From contig NZ_CP099993.1 of NCBI RefSeq assembly GCF_024138125.1, positions 992,001 to 1,056,000 of the forward strand: a stretch of DNA of 64,000 bases, in the 5' to 3' direction. A program made the position numbers and the translations under genes. Origin of the DNA: Halorussus salilacus (GTDB lineage Archaea; Halobacteriota; Halobacteria; Halobacteriales; Haladaptataceae). This document shows, piece after piece, positions 48,237 to 56,466 of this stretch. Position 1 is the stretch's first letter; each line of letters begins with the position of its first letter. The notes beneath the pieces are model-generated. The model searched no databases and was not told the origin of the DNA. It worked only from the letters and a program-made list of their open reading frames with translations.

Positions 48237-50798
48237 ATGGAGCTGATAATCACCGAGAAGGACAACGCCGCGCGGCGCATCGCCGACATCCTGAGCGGCG
48301 AGTCGGCCGAAGCCGACCGCCGAAACGGCGTCAACGTCTACGAGTGGGGCGGCAAGCGGTGCATCGGCCTCTCGGGCCACGTCGTCGGCGTGGACTTCCC
48401 CGACGAGTACAACGACTGGCGCGACGTCGAGCCGGTCGAGCTCATCGACGCGCCCATCGAGAAGAAGCCCACGAAGGAGAACATCGTCCGGACGCTGCGC
48501 CTGCTCGCGCGCAAGGCCGATCTGGTCACCATCGCGACCGACTACGACCGGGAGGGCGAACTCATCGGTAAGGAGGCGTGGGAGCTCGTCCGCGAGGTCA
48601 ACGACGAGGTCCCCATCCGGCGGGTCCGGTTCTCCTCTATCACCGACAACGAGGTGGTCGACGCCTTCGAGGACCCCGACGAACTCGACTTCGATCTGGC
48701 CGCCGCGGGCGAGGCCAGACAGGAGATAGACCTCATCTGGGGCGCGGCGCTGACGCGATTCCTCTCGCTGTCGGCCCGCCAGCTCGGCGACGACTTCATC
48801 TCGGTCGGGCGGGTGCAGTCGCCCACCCTCAAGCTCATCGTGGACCGCGAGCGCGAGATCGAGGCGTTCGACCCCGAGGACTACTGGGAGCTGTTCGCCG
48901 ACCTCCTGAAGGAGGACGCCGACGAGGACGCCGCGTTCGAGTCCCAGTACTTCTACCTCGACGACGAGGACAATGAGGCCGAGCGCGTCTGGGACGAGGA
49001 GACCGCAGAATCCGTGTTCGAGGCGCTCGACGCCGCGACCGAGGCGGTCGTCGAGCGCGTCTCCCGGCGCACCCGGACCGACGACCCGCCAGCGCCGTTC
49101 AACACCACCCAGTTCATCCGCGCGGCGGGGAGTCTGGGTTACTCGGCCCAGCGCGCGATGAGCATCGCCGAGGACCTCTACACCGCGGGCTACATCACCT
49201 ACCCGCGGACCGACAACACGGTCTATCCCGACGATTTGGACCCCGAGGAACTGCTCGACGCCTTCTCGGGCGACTACCACTTCGGCGACGACGCCGACGA
49301 CCTGCTGGAGGCCGACGACATCGAACCCACCGAGGGCGACGAGGAGACCACCGACCACCCGCCCATCCACCCGACCGAGGACCTGCCGACGAAGGGCGAC
49401 CTGAGCGACGACGAGTGGGAGGTCTACGAACTCGTCGTCCGGCGCTTTTTCGCCACCGTCGCCGATTCGGCGAAGTGGGAGCACCTCAAGGTCGTGGCGG
49501 GCGTCGAGGCCGACGGCGACACCCACCGGCTCAAGTCCAACGGCAAGCGCCTCGTCGAGGAGGGCTACCACGCGGTCTACCCCTACTTCAACACCTCCGA
49601 GAACTACGTCCCCGACGTGACCGAGGGCGAGCAGCTCGCGGTGACCGACGCTCGCATCGAGGACAAGCAGACCCAGCCCCCTCGCCGGTACGGCCAGTCG
49701 CGGCTCATCGAGACCATGGAGAAGATGGGGGTGGGGACCAAGAGCACGAGACACAACACCGTAGAGAAGCTCTACGACCGCGGCTACGTCGAGGGCGACC
49801 CGCCCAGACCCACCCAGCTCGCGAAGGCGGTCGTCGAGGCCGCAGAGGAGTTCGCCGACCTCGTGGTCAGCGAGGAGATGACCCGCGAACTGGAGGAGGA
49901 CATGACCGCCATCGCGGAGGGCGAGGCCGACATCGAGGACGTGGCCGACGAGTCCCGGGAGTACCTCCAGCAGGTCTTCGAGGAGCTCCGGGAATCCCGC
50001 GAGGAGGTCGGCGACCTGCTCCAGAAGTCGCTGAAGGCCGACAAGACCCTCGGGCCGTGTCCCGAGTCGGACCACGAACTCCTCGTCCGCCAGAGCAGGC
50101 GGGGGTCGTACTTCGTCGGCTGTGACGGCTACCCCGACTGCGAGTACACCCTCCCGCTCCCGAACACGGGCAAGCCGCTCATCCTCGACGAGGAGTGCGA
50201 GGAACACGGCCTGCGCCACGTCAAGATGCTCGCGGGCCGCCAGACGTTCGTCCACGGCTGTCCCCTCTGCAAGGCCGAGGAGGCCGACGAGGAGGACGAC
50301 GAGGTCATCGGGGTCTGCCCGGAATGTGGAGAGGGCGTTGCTCCGGAGGAGCAACGAAGCGAAGGCGGTGAAACCGCCGAAGCCGACGGCGGGGAGTTGG
50401 CCATCAAGCACCTCCAGAACGGGTCGCGGCTCGTGGGCTGTACGCGGTACCCCGACTGCGACTACTCCCTGCCGCTCCCGCGTCGGGGGGACATCGAAAT
50501 CACCGACGAGCGCTGCGAGGAACACGACCTGCCCGAACTCGTGGTCCACAACGGCGACGAGCCGTGGGAACTGGGGTGTCCCATCTGCAACTACCGCGAG
50601 TATCAGGCCCGCGAGAGCGAGTCGGGGAGCGACCTCGAATCCGTGGACGGAATCGGCTCGAAGACGGCCGAGAAGCTCGCGGCGGCGGGCGTCGAGAGCA
50701 TCGAGGACCTCAAGGAGGCCGAAGTCGAGACGGTGGCCTCGGAGGTCAGCGGGGTCAGCGAGGACCGACTCCGGAGCTGGCAGGCGAAGGCGGACTAG
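48237..50798 (+). CDS. topA: DNA topoisomerase I (type IA)
   Basis: An 853-aa relaxing topoisomerase. TOPRIM is MELIITEKDNAARRIADIL then ATDYDREGELIGKEAW (acidic triad region). The catalytic Tyr lies in AGYITYPRTDNTVYPDD. The C-terminus has Cys-rich zinc-finger units (CPESDHELL...CDGYPDCEYTLPL, repeated about twice) and an HhH unit (GIGSKTAEKLAAAGV). A low-complexity hairpin-coding stretch interrupts one finger linker at 50337-50378. Its last codons are duplicated at 51378-51418. Confidence 0.95.
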   Translation: MELIITEKDNAARRIADILSGESAEADRRNGVNVYEWGGKRCIGLSGHVVGVDFPDEYNDWRDVEPVELIDAPIEKKPTKENIVRTLRLLARKADLVTIATDYDREGELIGKEAWELVREVNDEVPIRRVRFSSITDNEVVDAFEDPDELDFDLAAAGEARQEIDLIWGAALTRFLSLSARQLGDDFISVGRVQSPTLKLIVDREREIEAFDPEDYWELFADLLKEDADEDAAFESQYFYLDDEDNEAERVWDEETAESVFEALDAATEAVVERVSRRTRTDDPPAPFNTTQFIRAAGSLGYSAQRAMSIAEDLYTAGYITYPRTDNTVYPDDLDPEELLDAFSGDYHFGDDADDLLEADDIEPTEGDEETTDHPPIHPTEDLPTKGDLSDDEWEVYELVVRRFFATVADSAKWEHLKVVAGVEADGDTHRLKSNGKRLVEEGYHAVYPYFNTSENYVPDVTEGEQLAVTDARIEDKQTQPPRRYGQSRLIETMEKMGVGTKSTRHNTVEKLYDRGYVEGDPPRPTQLAKAVVEAAEEFADLVVSEEMTRELEEDMTAIAEGEADIEDVADESREYLQQVFEELRESREEVGDLLQKSLKADKTLGPCPESDHELLVRQSRRGSYFVGCDGYPDCEYTLPLPNTGKPLILDEECEEHGLRHVKMLAGRQTFVHGCPLCKAEEADEEDDEVIGVCPECGEGVAPEEQRSEGGETAEADGGELAIKHLQNGSRLVGCTRYPDCDYSLPLPRRGDIEITDERCEEHDLPELVVHNGDEPWELGCPICNYREYQARESESGSDLESVDGIGSKTAEKLAAAGVESIEDLKEAEVETVASEVSGVSEDRLRSWQAKAD
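50337..50378 (+). repeat. Palindromic insert inside topA coding sequence
   Basis: GTTGCTCC-gga-GGAGCAAC (50337-50355) followed by GGCGG-tgaaa-CCGCC (50364-50378). The block codes for VAPEEQRSEGGETAE in frame, between zinc-finger units. It resembles intergenic repeat sequence that has entered a coding region. Confidence 0.6.
50754..50791 (+). repeat. topA 3' end direct repeat, copy 1 (left border)
   Basis: A 38-bp sequence beginning GTCAGCGAGGACCGACTCC is identical to 51378-51415, 624 bp downstream. Copy 1 codes for the last 13 residues of TopA. After the identical core copy 1 has GGACTAG and copy 2 CGACTGA, both encoding the same end -AD-stop with synonymous differences. Confidence 0.9.
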
Positions 50799-50830
50799 TC
50801 GTTCCAGCGAATCTCGTCCCACCCCTCGAA

Positions 50831-50841
50831 GTATTATAGGA
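50831..50841 (+). promoter_or_regulatory. TATA box of the cassette HTH gene
   Basis: GTATTATAGGA, centred about 28 nt before ATG 50863; supports a leaderless start. Confidence 0.6.
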
Positions 50842-50862
50842 CTCGAAGATTTTGTGGTCCGT

Positions 50863-51225
50863 ATGAGTAGCGAACCCAATCACGTCAGCGACCGGAGTAT
50901 GCGAGAAAAGCGACTCGCGTATCCGAGTGGCTGGCTCTACCTCTGTCAGCACGAGAGCGTTCACTTCATTATCGACGCGCTCCTGCAGGTCGACCCGAAG
51001 AAGGAGTTCAACAAGACCGAACTCGCCGAGTTCGCGGGCATCAGTGCCCAGAGCGTCCGCCGTCACATCGACAAGCTCGTGGAACTCGGCGTCGTGGCCG
51101 AGACGGCGGGCGGCAAGCGATATCACTACAATCTGGAGAGCGAGGTCGGCCAGCTCATCGCCGAACTCAACGGGGAAATAAACGCAATCGGGGCGGGCCG
51201 TGCCGACCCGACGAGCGACGAGTAG
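50863..51225 (+). CDS. Winged-helix transcription regulator
   Basis: A 120-aa protein with a helix-turn-helix NKTELAEFAGISAQSVRRHI (about residues 48-67), wing and dimerisation tail (KRYHYNLESEVGQLIAELN). N-terminal PSGWLYLCQHESVHFIIDAL is conserved in small haloarchaeal HTH proteins. It lies inside the 624-bp cassette at the topA 3' end and is convergent with the RM fragment, so it may regulate a restriction-modification cassette. Confidence 0.8.
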   Translation: MSSEPNHVSDRSMREKRLAYPSGWLYLCQHESVHFIIDALLQVDPKKEFNKTELAEFAGISAQSVRRHIDKLVELGVVAETAGGKRYHYNLESEVGQLIAELNGEINAIGAGRADPTSDE

Positions 51226-51230
51226 AGGTG

Positions 51231-51368
51231 TCACCCCTCCACCGCGTTCTCTGCGATTTCTATCTCCTCGTCTGTCAGTCCGCACAGTTCGTAGACCATC
51301 TGGTCGATTAGCTCGCGGGTCGTCTCGATCTTCTCGTCCAGTTCCTCGGCCCGCGCTTTCGTTTCGAA
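51231..51368 (-). pseudogene. C-terminal fragment of a type IIG restriction-modification enzyme
   Basis: The last 45 codons (ETKARAEELDEKIETTRELI and so on, ending NAVEG) match the C-terminus of the complete enzyme at 52190-56344 at 35 of 45 positions. The match stops at about 51368, 10 bp from the second topA-end repeat. The rest of the gene is missing, and the upstream frame to 51545 reads repeat sequence. Confidence 0.85.
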
Positions 51369-51377
51369 GTGCAGGGC

Positions 51378-51415
51378 GTCAGCGAGGACCGACTCCGGAG
51401 CTGGCAGGCGAAGGC
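51378..51415 (+). repeat. topA 3' end direct repeat, copy 2 (right border)
   Basis: Identical in 38 bp to 50754-50791. It encodes SEDRLRSWQAKAD and a TGA stop but has no topA in front of it. It is followed by a TTTTT run that may be the original topA transcript end. Confidence 0.9.
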
Positions 51416-51445
51416 CGACTGAGGAGATTCGCGTCGGCGTCCGTT

Positions 51446-51566
51446 TTTCTCGGTCCCCCTCCGTTGGAGCGGTCGCGGTCTGCAGTCGCGGTGCGGGTGC
51501 GGTCGCGGTGCGGATGCGGGTGCGGGTGCGGTCGCGGTTTCTCATCGCCGTCGGCAGTAGCTAGCG
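51446..51566 (+). repeat. Dispersed repeat, degenerate copy C, with low-complexity tract
   Basis: TTTCTCATCGCCGTCGGCAG followed by TAGCTAGC (51538-51564) matches the right end of copies A and B (CTCATCGG...GGGAGTAGCTAGC). The part to its left (51470-51538) is a low-complexity GCGGTGCGGGTGCGG tract; the hairpin half of the repeat is absent. Confidence 0.5.
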
Positions 51567-51790
51567 CCGCCGAAGAAGCGGTCCGGCAAAGCAAGCGTAA
51601 CGCTCCGGCACGGCCGAACCGACAGTCTGGCACACCGGAACCGACAGTCTGACACGGCCGAAAAGCGGTCGGCGGCGGGCTATCGCGGCCGTTTCCGCAG
51701 GATGTGGTTCACCTACAAATCAGAATCGAGTCACTCGACTAGTCCCGAACCGGAAATCCCGAAACCCGCACTTTCGCCTAAATTCCCTAA

Positions 51791-51797
51791 TTTTAAG
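51791..51797 (+). promoter_or_regulatory. TATA box of the 94-aa gene
   Basis: TTTTAAG centred at 51794. A start site 26 nt downstream would be 51820, exactly the first base of the three-way-junction leader. Confidence 0.55.
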
Positions 51798-51819
51798 ACA
51801 CGTCAGATGCAACGACAAA

Positions 51820-51897
51820 CCACGACACTCGGCTCGTCACTGCAAAAGTGACAGGGTGTGACCGCACCCTGCCGGGTGTCGTGGAGCCACCACGACA
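51820..51897 (+). promoter_or_regulatory. Switch-like structured 5' leader
   Basis: P1 is 14 bp (51820-51833 with 51871-51884; one G-U). P2 is GTCAC/GTGAC with loop TGCAAAA (51836-51852). P3 is AGGGTG/CACCCT with loop TGACCG (51853-51870). P2 and P3 stack between the P1 strands with only two unpaired bases. The P1 3' strand TGTCGTGG (51877-51884) is also the exact complement of CCACGACA (51890-51897), forming an alternative 8-bp hairpin that ends at the AUG. The two states exclude each other. Confidence 0.5.
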
Positions 51898-52182
51898 ATG
51901 TCAGATAATAATTCGGACCAAGATAGTAGTGTCGAATCCGAAAACGACGACTCGCACGTCTCGCCGGAGGTCCTCGCCGAATCCATCAGGCGCAAGACCG
52001 ACGCGCTCCACGCGCAGGGCCTCGCCCTCGCCGACCGACTGGAGCGCATGGCCGAGGCCGACGACGGGGACGGGGAGGTGGACACCGCGGCCATGATGAC
52101 CGAGCTGTTGGAGACCGCCAGCGACCTCGTGGAGGTGGCCCACGCGATAGAGACCGCGCGGTTGCACGACGACTCGGAGTAG
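51898..52182 (+). CDS. Unknown acidic 94-aa protein
   Basis: A small protein: acidic Ser/Asp-rich N-terminus (SDNNSDQDSSVESENDD) and a helical body (PEVLAESIRRKTDALHAQGL, then AMMTELLETASDLVEVAHAI). Not recognised. ATG 51898 directly follows the structured leader. It is convergent with the type IIG RM gene (8 bp between stops), and may belong to the cassette. Confidence 0.65.
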   Translation: MSDNNSDQDSSVESENDDSHVSPEVLAESIRRKTDALHAQGLALADRLERMAEADDGDGEVDTAAMMTELLETASDLVEVAHAIETARLHDDSE

Positions 52183-52189
52183 TTCGGGG

Positions 52190-55100
52190 CTACTCTCCGA
52201 CCGCGTTCTCGACGATTTCTATCTCCTCGTCGGTCAGGCCGTACAGTTCGTAGACGATCTGGTCGATGAGGTCGTCGGTCCGCTCGATTTTCGCGTCCAG
52301 TTCCTCGGCGCGGGCTTTGGTCTCGATGTAGCTTTTCAGTCCGGACTCAACGTCCTCGACTTTCGGAAGCGTGAGTTTCTTGAGTCGGTCCATGAGCGAG
52401 TTCGTCTTGGTGGCGTTGTCGCGGAAGTCGGCGAAGCCTCCGGCCTCCTCGACGGCGACCGGGACGAACGCCTCCACGAGGTCTGCCTCGGTCTCGGTCA
52501 GGTCGGTGATTCGGAGCGCGGGCAGGAACTCCGTCTCGGTGTAGCCGTACTGGTCGAGGTCGTGGCCGTCCTCCTCGTCGGGCTTGTAGCGCGCCGTGAG
52601 GTGGACGGTGACGCTGGTGGGGCCTTCGCGTTCGACCTTCGCGCGCTCTATCTGGAGTTTGGTTCTGGTCTCGGTGGTCTCGTTCAGGATGGAATTCGCA
52701 GAGCCTGCTGGGGGTTGGGTGAAGCCGATTTCGGTGATGGTCTGGCCGTCGGAGTAGTTTCCGAGGTAGTCCTGAAGTTGAAGGTTCAGTTGAAGATGAG
52801 ACTGATTAAGTTCCATAATTTCTTCGCCGATATTTGATAGAAGTCTATAGACCTCAGTATCTCTATCTTCTGAGAGAATTTCAGAAGCAGAGTCCACGAC
52901 ATTTTCTATGCTCTGGGAACCATTTATTGCTCTGATCGCTTTCTCAGTAAGGCCGTTCTCAGACTCTTTTTTGTGACTCTTTGCTGGTCCCTCAATCTCT
53001 GCAATGGGGAGTTTATTGATGTGGTTCGGCACCACACTAAGATTGTCCGATAAGTTCGTCTTGTAGAACCACTGCATTAGTGACGAGTTCACTAATGTGA
53101 GCGGATAATAAATATTAGTGTATTTACTGGATTCTGGAGTCGCTTCTGGTATTCCGGGTCGGTTAACATCCTGAACATCTTGGATATTCACACACGGAAT
53201 AAGTGTCGAGAAGCAGTAGTATCCGGTTTTATCTGCGACAGCCATCAAGCCCCGTCCACTAATTTTTCGGAAAACAATTTTATCACTTTCAAAGAGTTCC
53301 GCAAACATCGGATTATAGAGGTCTGATTTCTCGTAGATGATTCTCTCTGAAGGAGGGTTAAGTCGATATCGGCCAACAATATTTTGCCCACGAATCATTG
53401 GATATGAATTTGGTGCATCCGAATCCTTTACCACGTATTTCTCAGTTTTCTCTTTTGTTCCAGTTCGTAGTCCCCAGTTAACATAGAAGATTCTGTCAAA
53501 TCGAAGAGATTGGTTTTTGATTTTTTGACTTAGCTCAACATCCTTGGCAGTTCTGGAAAGCCTGAAAGAGCTGTCATCTCTAGATACCGTTGTCTCGCGT
53601 GTTAATGAACCAGCCACCTGATGCGTATCGTCCTTCCATAACCGCAACTCAAACGATTTTTCGGATGAGTTACTATTTCTGAGAACGGGAATGAGGTTTG
53701 AAACAGTAACTCCCTTAAATACGCTCTTTTCTCTTAAATCAAGAATAGATTGAATCGACGTTTGTCTAAGTATAAATTCCCTAATCGGTTCTCCATAGGG
53801 CGCATTCGCAAATTTGTCTGGAATTATATATGAGAATGTGCCGTTTTCCCGAGTCAACTCAATTCCTTTCTGGGTGAAAATAACATAGAGATCGAATTTC
53901 ATATGGGCGGTCTCATAGGTCGTTCTTAGGAATTCAACAAAGTCGTCATTTAAGGTATCTCCATAGATTCGAACGTACGGCGGATTCCCGACCACAGCAT
54001 CGAACCCTGCATCCTCAGACACACCACCGTCCTCCCCGAAGAACACCTCGGGGAACTCCAGTTCCCAGTGGAAGAACTGTTCCTCACCAGCCATCGCCTG
54101 CGCGCTCCGGAACCAATCGGTCTCGGCCACGTCGGCCCACGAATCGTCGCGGAGCGCCTTCGCCATTCGCTCGTCGGCGTTGTCTGGCACGTCGAGGCCG
54201 AACTGTCCGGCGGTGTGGACCGACGCCATTTCGAGGAGGCGCTCGAACAGGGGGTCCTCGCGAATCTCCTCGTAGGTGCGTTCCATCTCCTTGATATCCG
54301 CGAGGGTGTCGTTCTCGATTGCCAGCAGGTCCTGCATGCGGTCCATCACCTGCTGGAGGGCCTGCTGGCGGGTCTGTTCCAGAAAGTCCTGCAGTTTCGC
54401 CTGTCCCGACGGGCCGTCCTCGTCGCTCGTGGACAGAATCTCGGTGATGTCGCTCCCGACCAGCGAGTTCCCGGCCTTGAGGTGGTGGTCGAGGAACGCC
54501 AGCGGCTGGTCGGCCGAGAGGGTTTCGAGCCACATCGAGAGCTTCGCGAGTTCGACCGCCATCCCGTTGAGGTCCACGCCGTAGATGCACTCCTTCGAGA
54601 CCTCGCGGCGGATTTGCTCCTCGTCGAACAGCGTCGCGGTTTCGAGTTCCCGGACCTCGGCCATCACCTGCTCGGCGAGGTAGCCCGTCGCCTTCGTGAG
54701 GAAGTGACCGCTTCCCATCGCCGGGTCGAGTATCTTGAGTTCCTTGACTCGCTTCCAGAACTCCGTGACGTACTCGACGGTTCCGGGTTCGAGGTCCGTC
54801 TCCGCGAGGTCTTCGTCGATTTCCTCGATGAGGGGGTCGACCGTCTCCTCGACGATGTACGTCACCACGTAGTCGGGCGTGTAGTACGCGCCCGTCGCCT
54901 TGCGCTCGCCCTCGTCGTTGACGACGTACAGGCTCCCCTCCGGGACGGTCTCGACGGCGTCGGCGACCGACACCTCGGTCGCGGGCTTCCACACCTGCCC
55001 GCCGTCTTCCGAGACCGCGGCGTACTGCTCGGGCGCGATGCGGAATTCGTGTTCGAGCAGGCCCTCGTAGATGGACCCGAGATGTCGCGTATCGAGGTCG

Positions 55101-56344
55101 GCGTAGTCGGCGGGGACGAACTCGCCCTCGTCGGTCTCGGTGGTCGAGAGGCGGTAGATGACCTCCGCGATGTACTCGTCTGCGACCCGGTTTTCCGCCA
55201 GGAACTCGTGTTCGTCGGCGTCGAACAGTCCGCCGTTGTACGGCGGGATTCCGAGGTCGTCCTCGCCCTGGTCGATGAGGCGAAAGAGGTCCTGCAGTCG
55301 TTGCCATATCGACATCGAGTACTCGCTGTACGCCGAATCGAAGGACTCGCCCGAATCGATGGTGTCGAGGATGTCGAGGCGCTTGCGGTCGAGGCTGAAG
55401 TTCTCGTCGTACTTCTGCTTCGCCGTCGAGTCGTCGGGGTCGATGAGATTCCGGGATTCCGCGTAGAGGACGAACATCAGCCGATACAGCAACACCAGCG
55501 ACTGCTCTTTGAGTTCGTCTAACGCCGCCTCGTCGTCGGGGTCGATGTGCAGGTCGTTCGTCTCGACGAACCCCTTCCCGAGGACCCGCAGCGCCGTGAA
55601 GACGTTGTCCTGAAGGTCTTCGCCGAGTTCCTGTGCCGCGGTCTCGCTTTCGTTCCAGACGGTATCGAGGAACGTGCTTCCCGAAACCTCGCGGAACGCT
55701 TCCGGACGGAAGAAGAGGTAGAAGTACTTGAAATCCTCCACGTCGCCGAATTCGAGCAGTTCCGGCAGGTCGATCTCGTAGAACGTCTGGGTCTCGTAGT
55801 CGTTCGTCCCGTAGAGTCGCCACTTCCGACCGTTGGTCAGGATGCCCCACTGGACCGACTCGGGCGTCCGTTCGAGATAGAACTTGACCTGATGGGAGGC
55901 GTCCCGATACTGGCGTTCCTCGCTGAATCGTTGCGTAAAGCTGGCGTTCCACTGCTTGGCTTCCAGTAGCCCGGAAGCCTTCTTGAACAGCACCTCCTCG
56001 TCGGCCTCCATGGCCTCCATCTCGGCTTCTCTGCGGGCCTCCTCGGAGTCGAACAGCAGTCGGTCGATGTACCCGCCTCCGTCGGGAAGCGTCACCTCCG
56101 GCCGTGAGCCGTACCCCAGAATTTCGAGAACGGGGTCTATCCACGCGTCAATCAGTGCGTCCTCTTTCTGCCCCTCGACCACCTTCTGCTCTCGCTCGTA
56201 GAGCGCCTGCAGTCGCTCGAAGGCCCCCTCGACACCCTCGGCGTCCTCCCATTCGTCCAGTTCGGCGATTCGCTCGTCGAGATAGTAGCCGGAGAAGAGA
56301 TTGGAATTACGGTAGGGTTCCGAGGAGAGCGTCGGTTGGCTCAT
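52190..56344 (-). CDS. Type IIG restriction-modification enzyme (Eco57I-like)
   Basis: A 1384-aa single-chain nuclease, methyltransferase and specificity protein. The N-terminal nuclease domain is PD-(D/E)xK type (GGGYIDRLLFDSEE...LLEAKQW, about 90-140). The methyltransferase has KATGAYYTPDYVVTY (motif X), ILDPAMGSGHFLTKA (motif I) and VGNPPYVRI (motif IV). A target-recognition region follows (about residues 780-1180). It cleaves unmodified DNA and methylates its own site (adenine). The part 52780-53990 is AT-rich, unlike both ends. Start ATG 56344. Confidence 0.92.
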   Translation of the reverse strand: MSQPTLSSEPYRNSNLFSGYYLDERIAELDEWEDAEGVEGAFERLQALYEREQKVVEGQKEDALIDAWIDPVLEILGYGSRPEVTLPDGGGYIDRLLFDSEEARREAEMEAMEADEEVLFKKASGLLEAKQWNASFTQRFSEERQYRDASHQVKFYLERTPESVQWGILTNGRKWRLYGTNDYETQTFYEIDLPELLEFGDVEDFKYFYLFFRPEAFREVSGSTFLDTVWNESETAAQELGEDLQDNVFTALRVLGKGFVETNDLHIDPDDEAALDELKEQSLVLLYRLMFVLYAESRNLIDPDDSTAKQKYDENFSLDRKRLDILDTIDSGESFDSAYSEYSMSIWQRLQDLFRLIDQGEDDLGIPPYNGGLFDADEHEFLAENRVADEYIAEVIYRLSTTETDEGEFVPADYADLDTRHLGSIYEGLLEHEFRIAPEQYAAVSEDGGQVWKPATEVSVADAVETVPEGSLYVVNDEGERKATGAYYTPDYVVTYIVEETVDPLIEEIDEDLAETDLEPGTVEYVTEFWKRVKELKILDPAMGSGHFLTKATGYLAEQVMAEVRELETATLFDEEQIRREVSKECIYGVDLNGMAVELAKLSMWLETLSADQPLAFLDHHLKAGNSLVGSDITEILSTSDEDGPSGQAKLQDFLEQTRQQALQQVMDRMQDLLAIENDTLADIKEMERTYEEIREDPLFERLLEMASVHTAGQFGLDVPDNADERMAKALRDDSWADVAETDWFRSAQAMAGEEQFFHWELEFPEVFFGEDGGVSEDAGFDAVVGNPPYVRIYGDTLNDDFVEFLRTTYETAHMKFDLYVIFTQKGIELTRENGTFSYIIPDKFANAPYGEPIREFILRQTSIQSILDLREKSVFKGVTVSNLIPVLRNSNSSEKSFELRLWKDDTHQVAGSLTRETTVSRDDSSFRLSRTAKDVELSQKIKNQSLRFDRIFYVNWGLRTGTKEKTEKYVVKDSDAPNSYPMIRGQNIVGRYRLNPPSERIIYEKSDLYNPMFAELFESDKIVFRKISGRGLMAVADKTGYYCFSTLIPCVNIQDVQDVNRPGIPEATPESSKYTNIYYPLTLVNSSLMQWFYKTNLSDNLSVVPNHINKLPIAEIEGPAKSHKKESENGLTEKAIRAINGSQSIENVVDSASEILSEDRDTEVYRLLSNIGEEIMELNQSHLQLNLQLQDYLGNYSDGQTITEIGFTQPPAGSANSILNETTETRTKLQIERAKVEREGPTSVTVHLTARYKPDEEDGHDLDQYGYTETEFLPALRITDLTETEADLVEAFVPVAVEEAGGFADFRDNATKTNSLMDRLKKLTLPKVEDVESGLKSYIETKARAEELDAKIERTDDLIDQIVYELYGLTDEEIEIVENAVGE

Positions 56345-56466
56345 GGTAGCTATTCCTGAGTCATGTAGAACGAGGATAAGAAACTATTGAACTACTCGTC
56401 CCTTCTGCAACCACGAGCATTGGTGTTCCGAAGGGGTTTTAGCACGCCCGGAGGTTTACACGAACA

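Larger units (their letters stand above)
51369..51897. other. Cassette-flanking intergenic region
   Basis: No gene. It contains the second topA-end repeat (51378-51415), a TTTTT tract, a GCGGGTGCGG-type low-complexity tract (about 51470-51540), a degenerate dispersed repeat (about 51446-51566), an AT-rich promoter (51776-51797) and a structured leader (51820-51897). Confidence 0.7.

Noticed and set aside
51231-51545. 104-aa protein-coding gene
   Set aside because: Only the last 45 codons are protein-like; upstream codons read the topA-end repeat and a low-complexity tract on the opposite strand.
51820-51884. tRNA-like gene
   Set aside because: The structure has three helices without an acceptor CCA region, anticodon loop or T-loop consensus, and joins an AUG directly.
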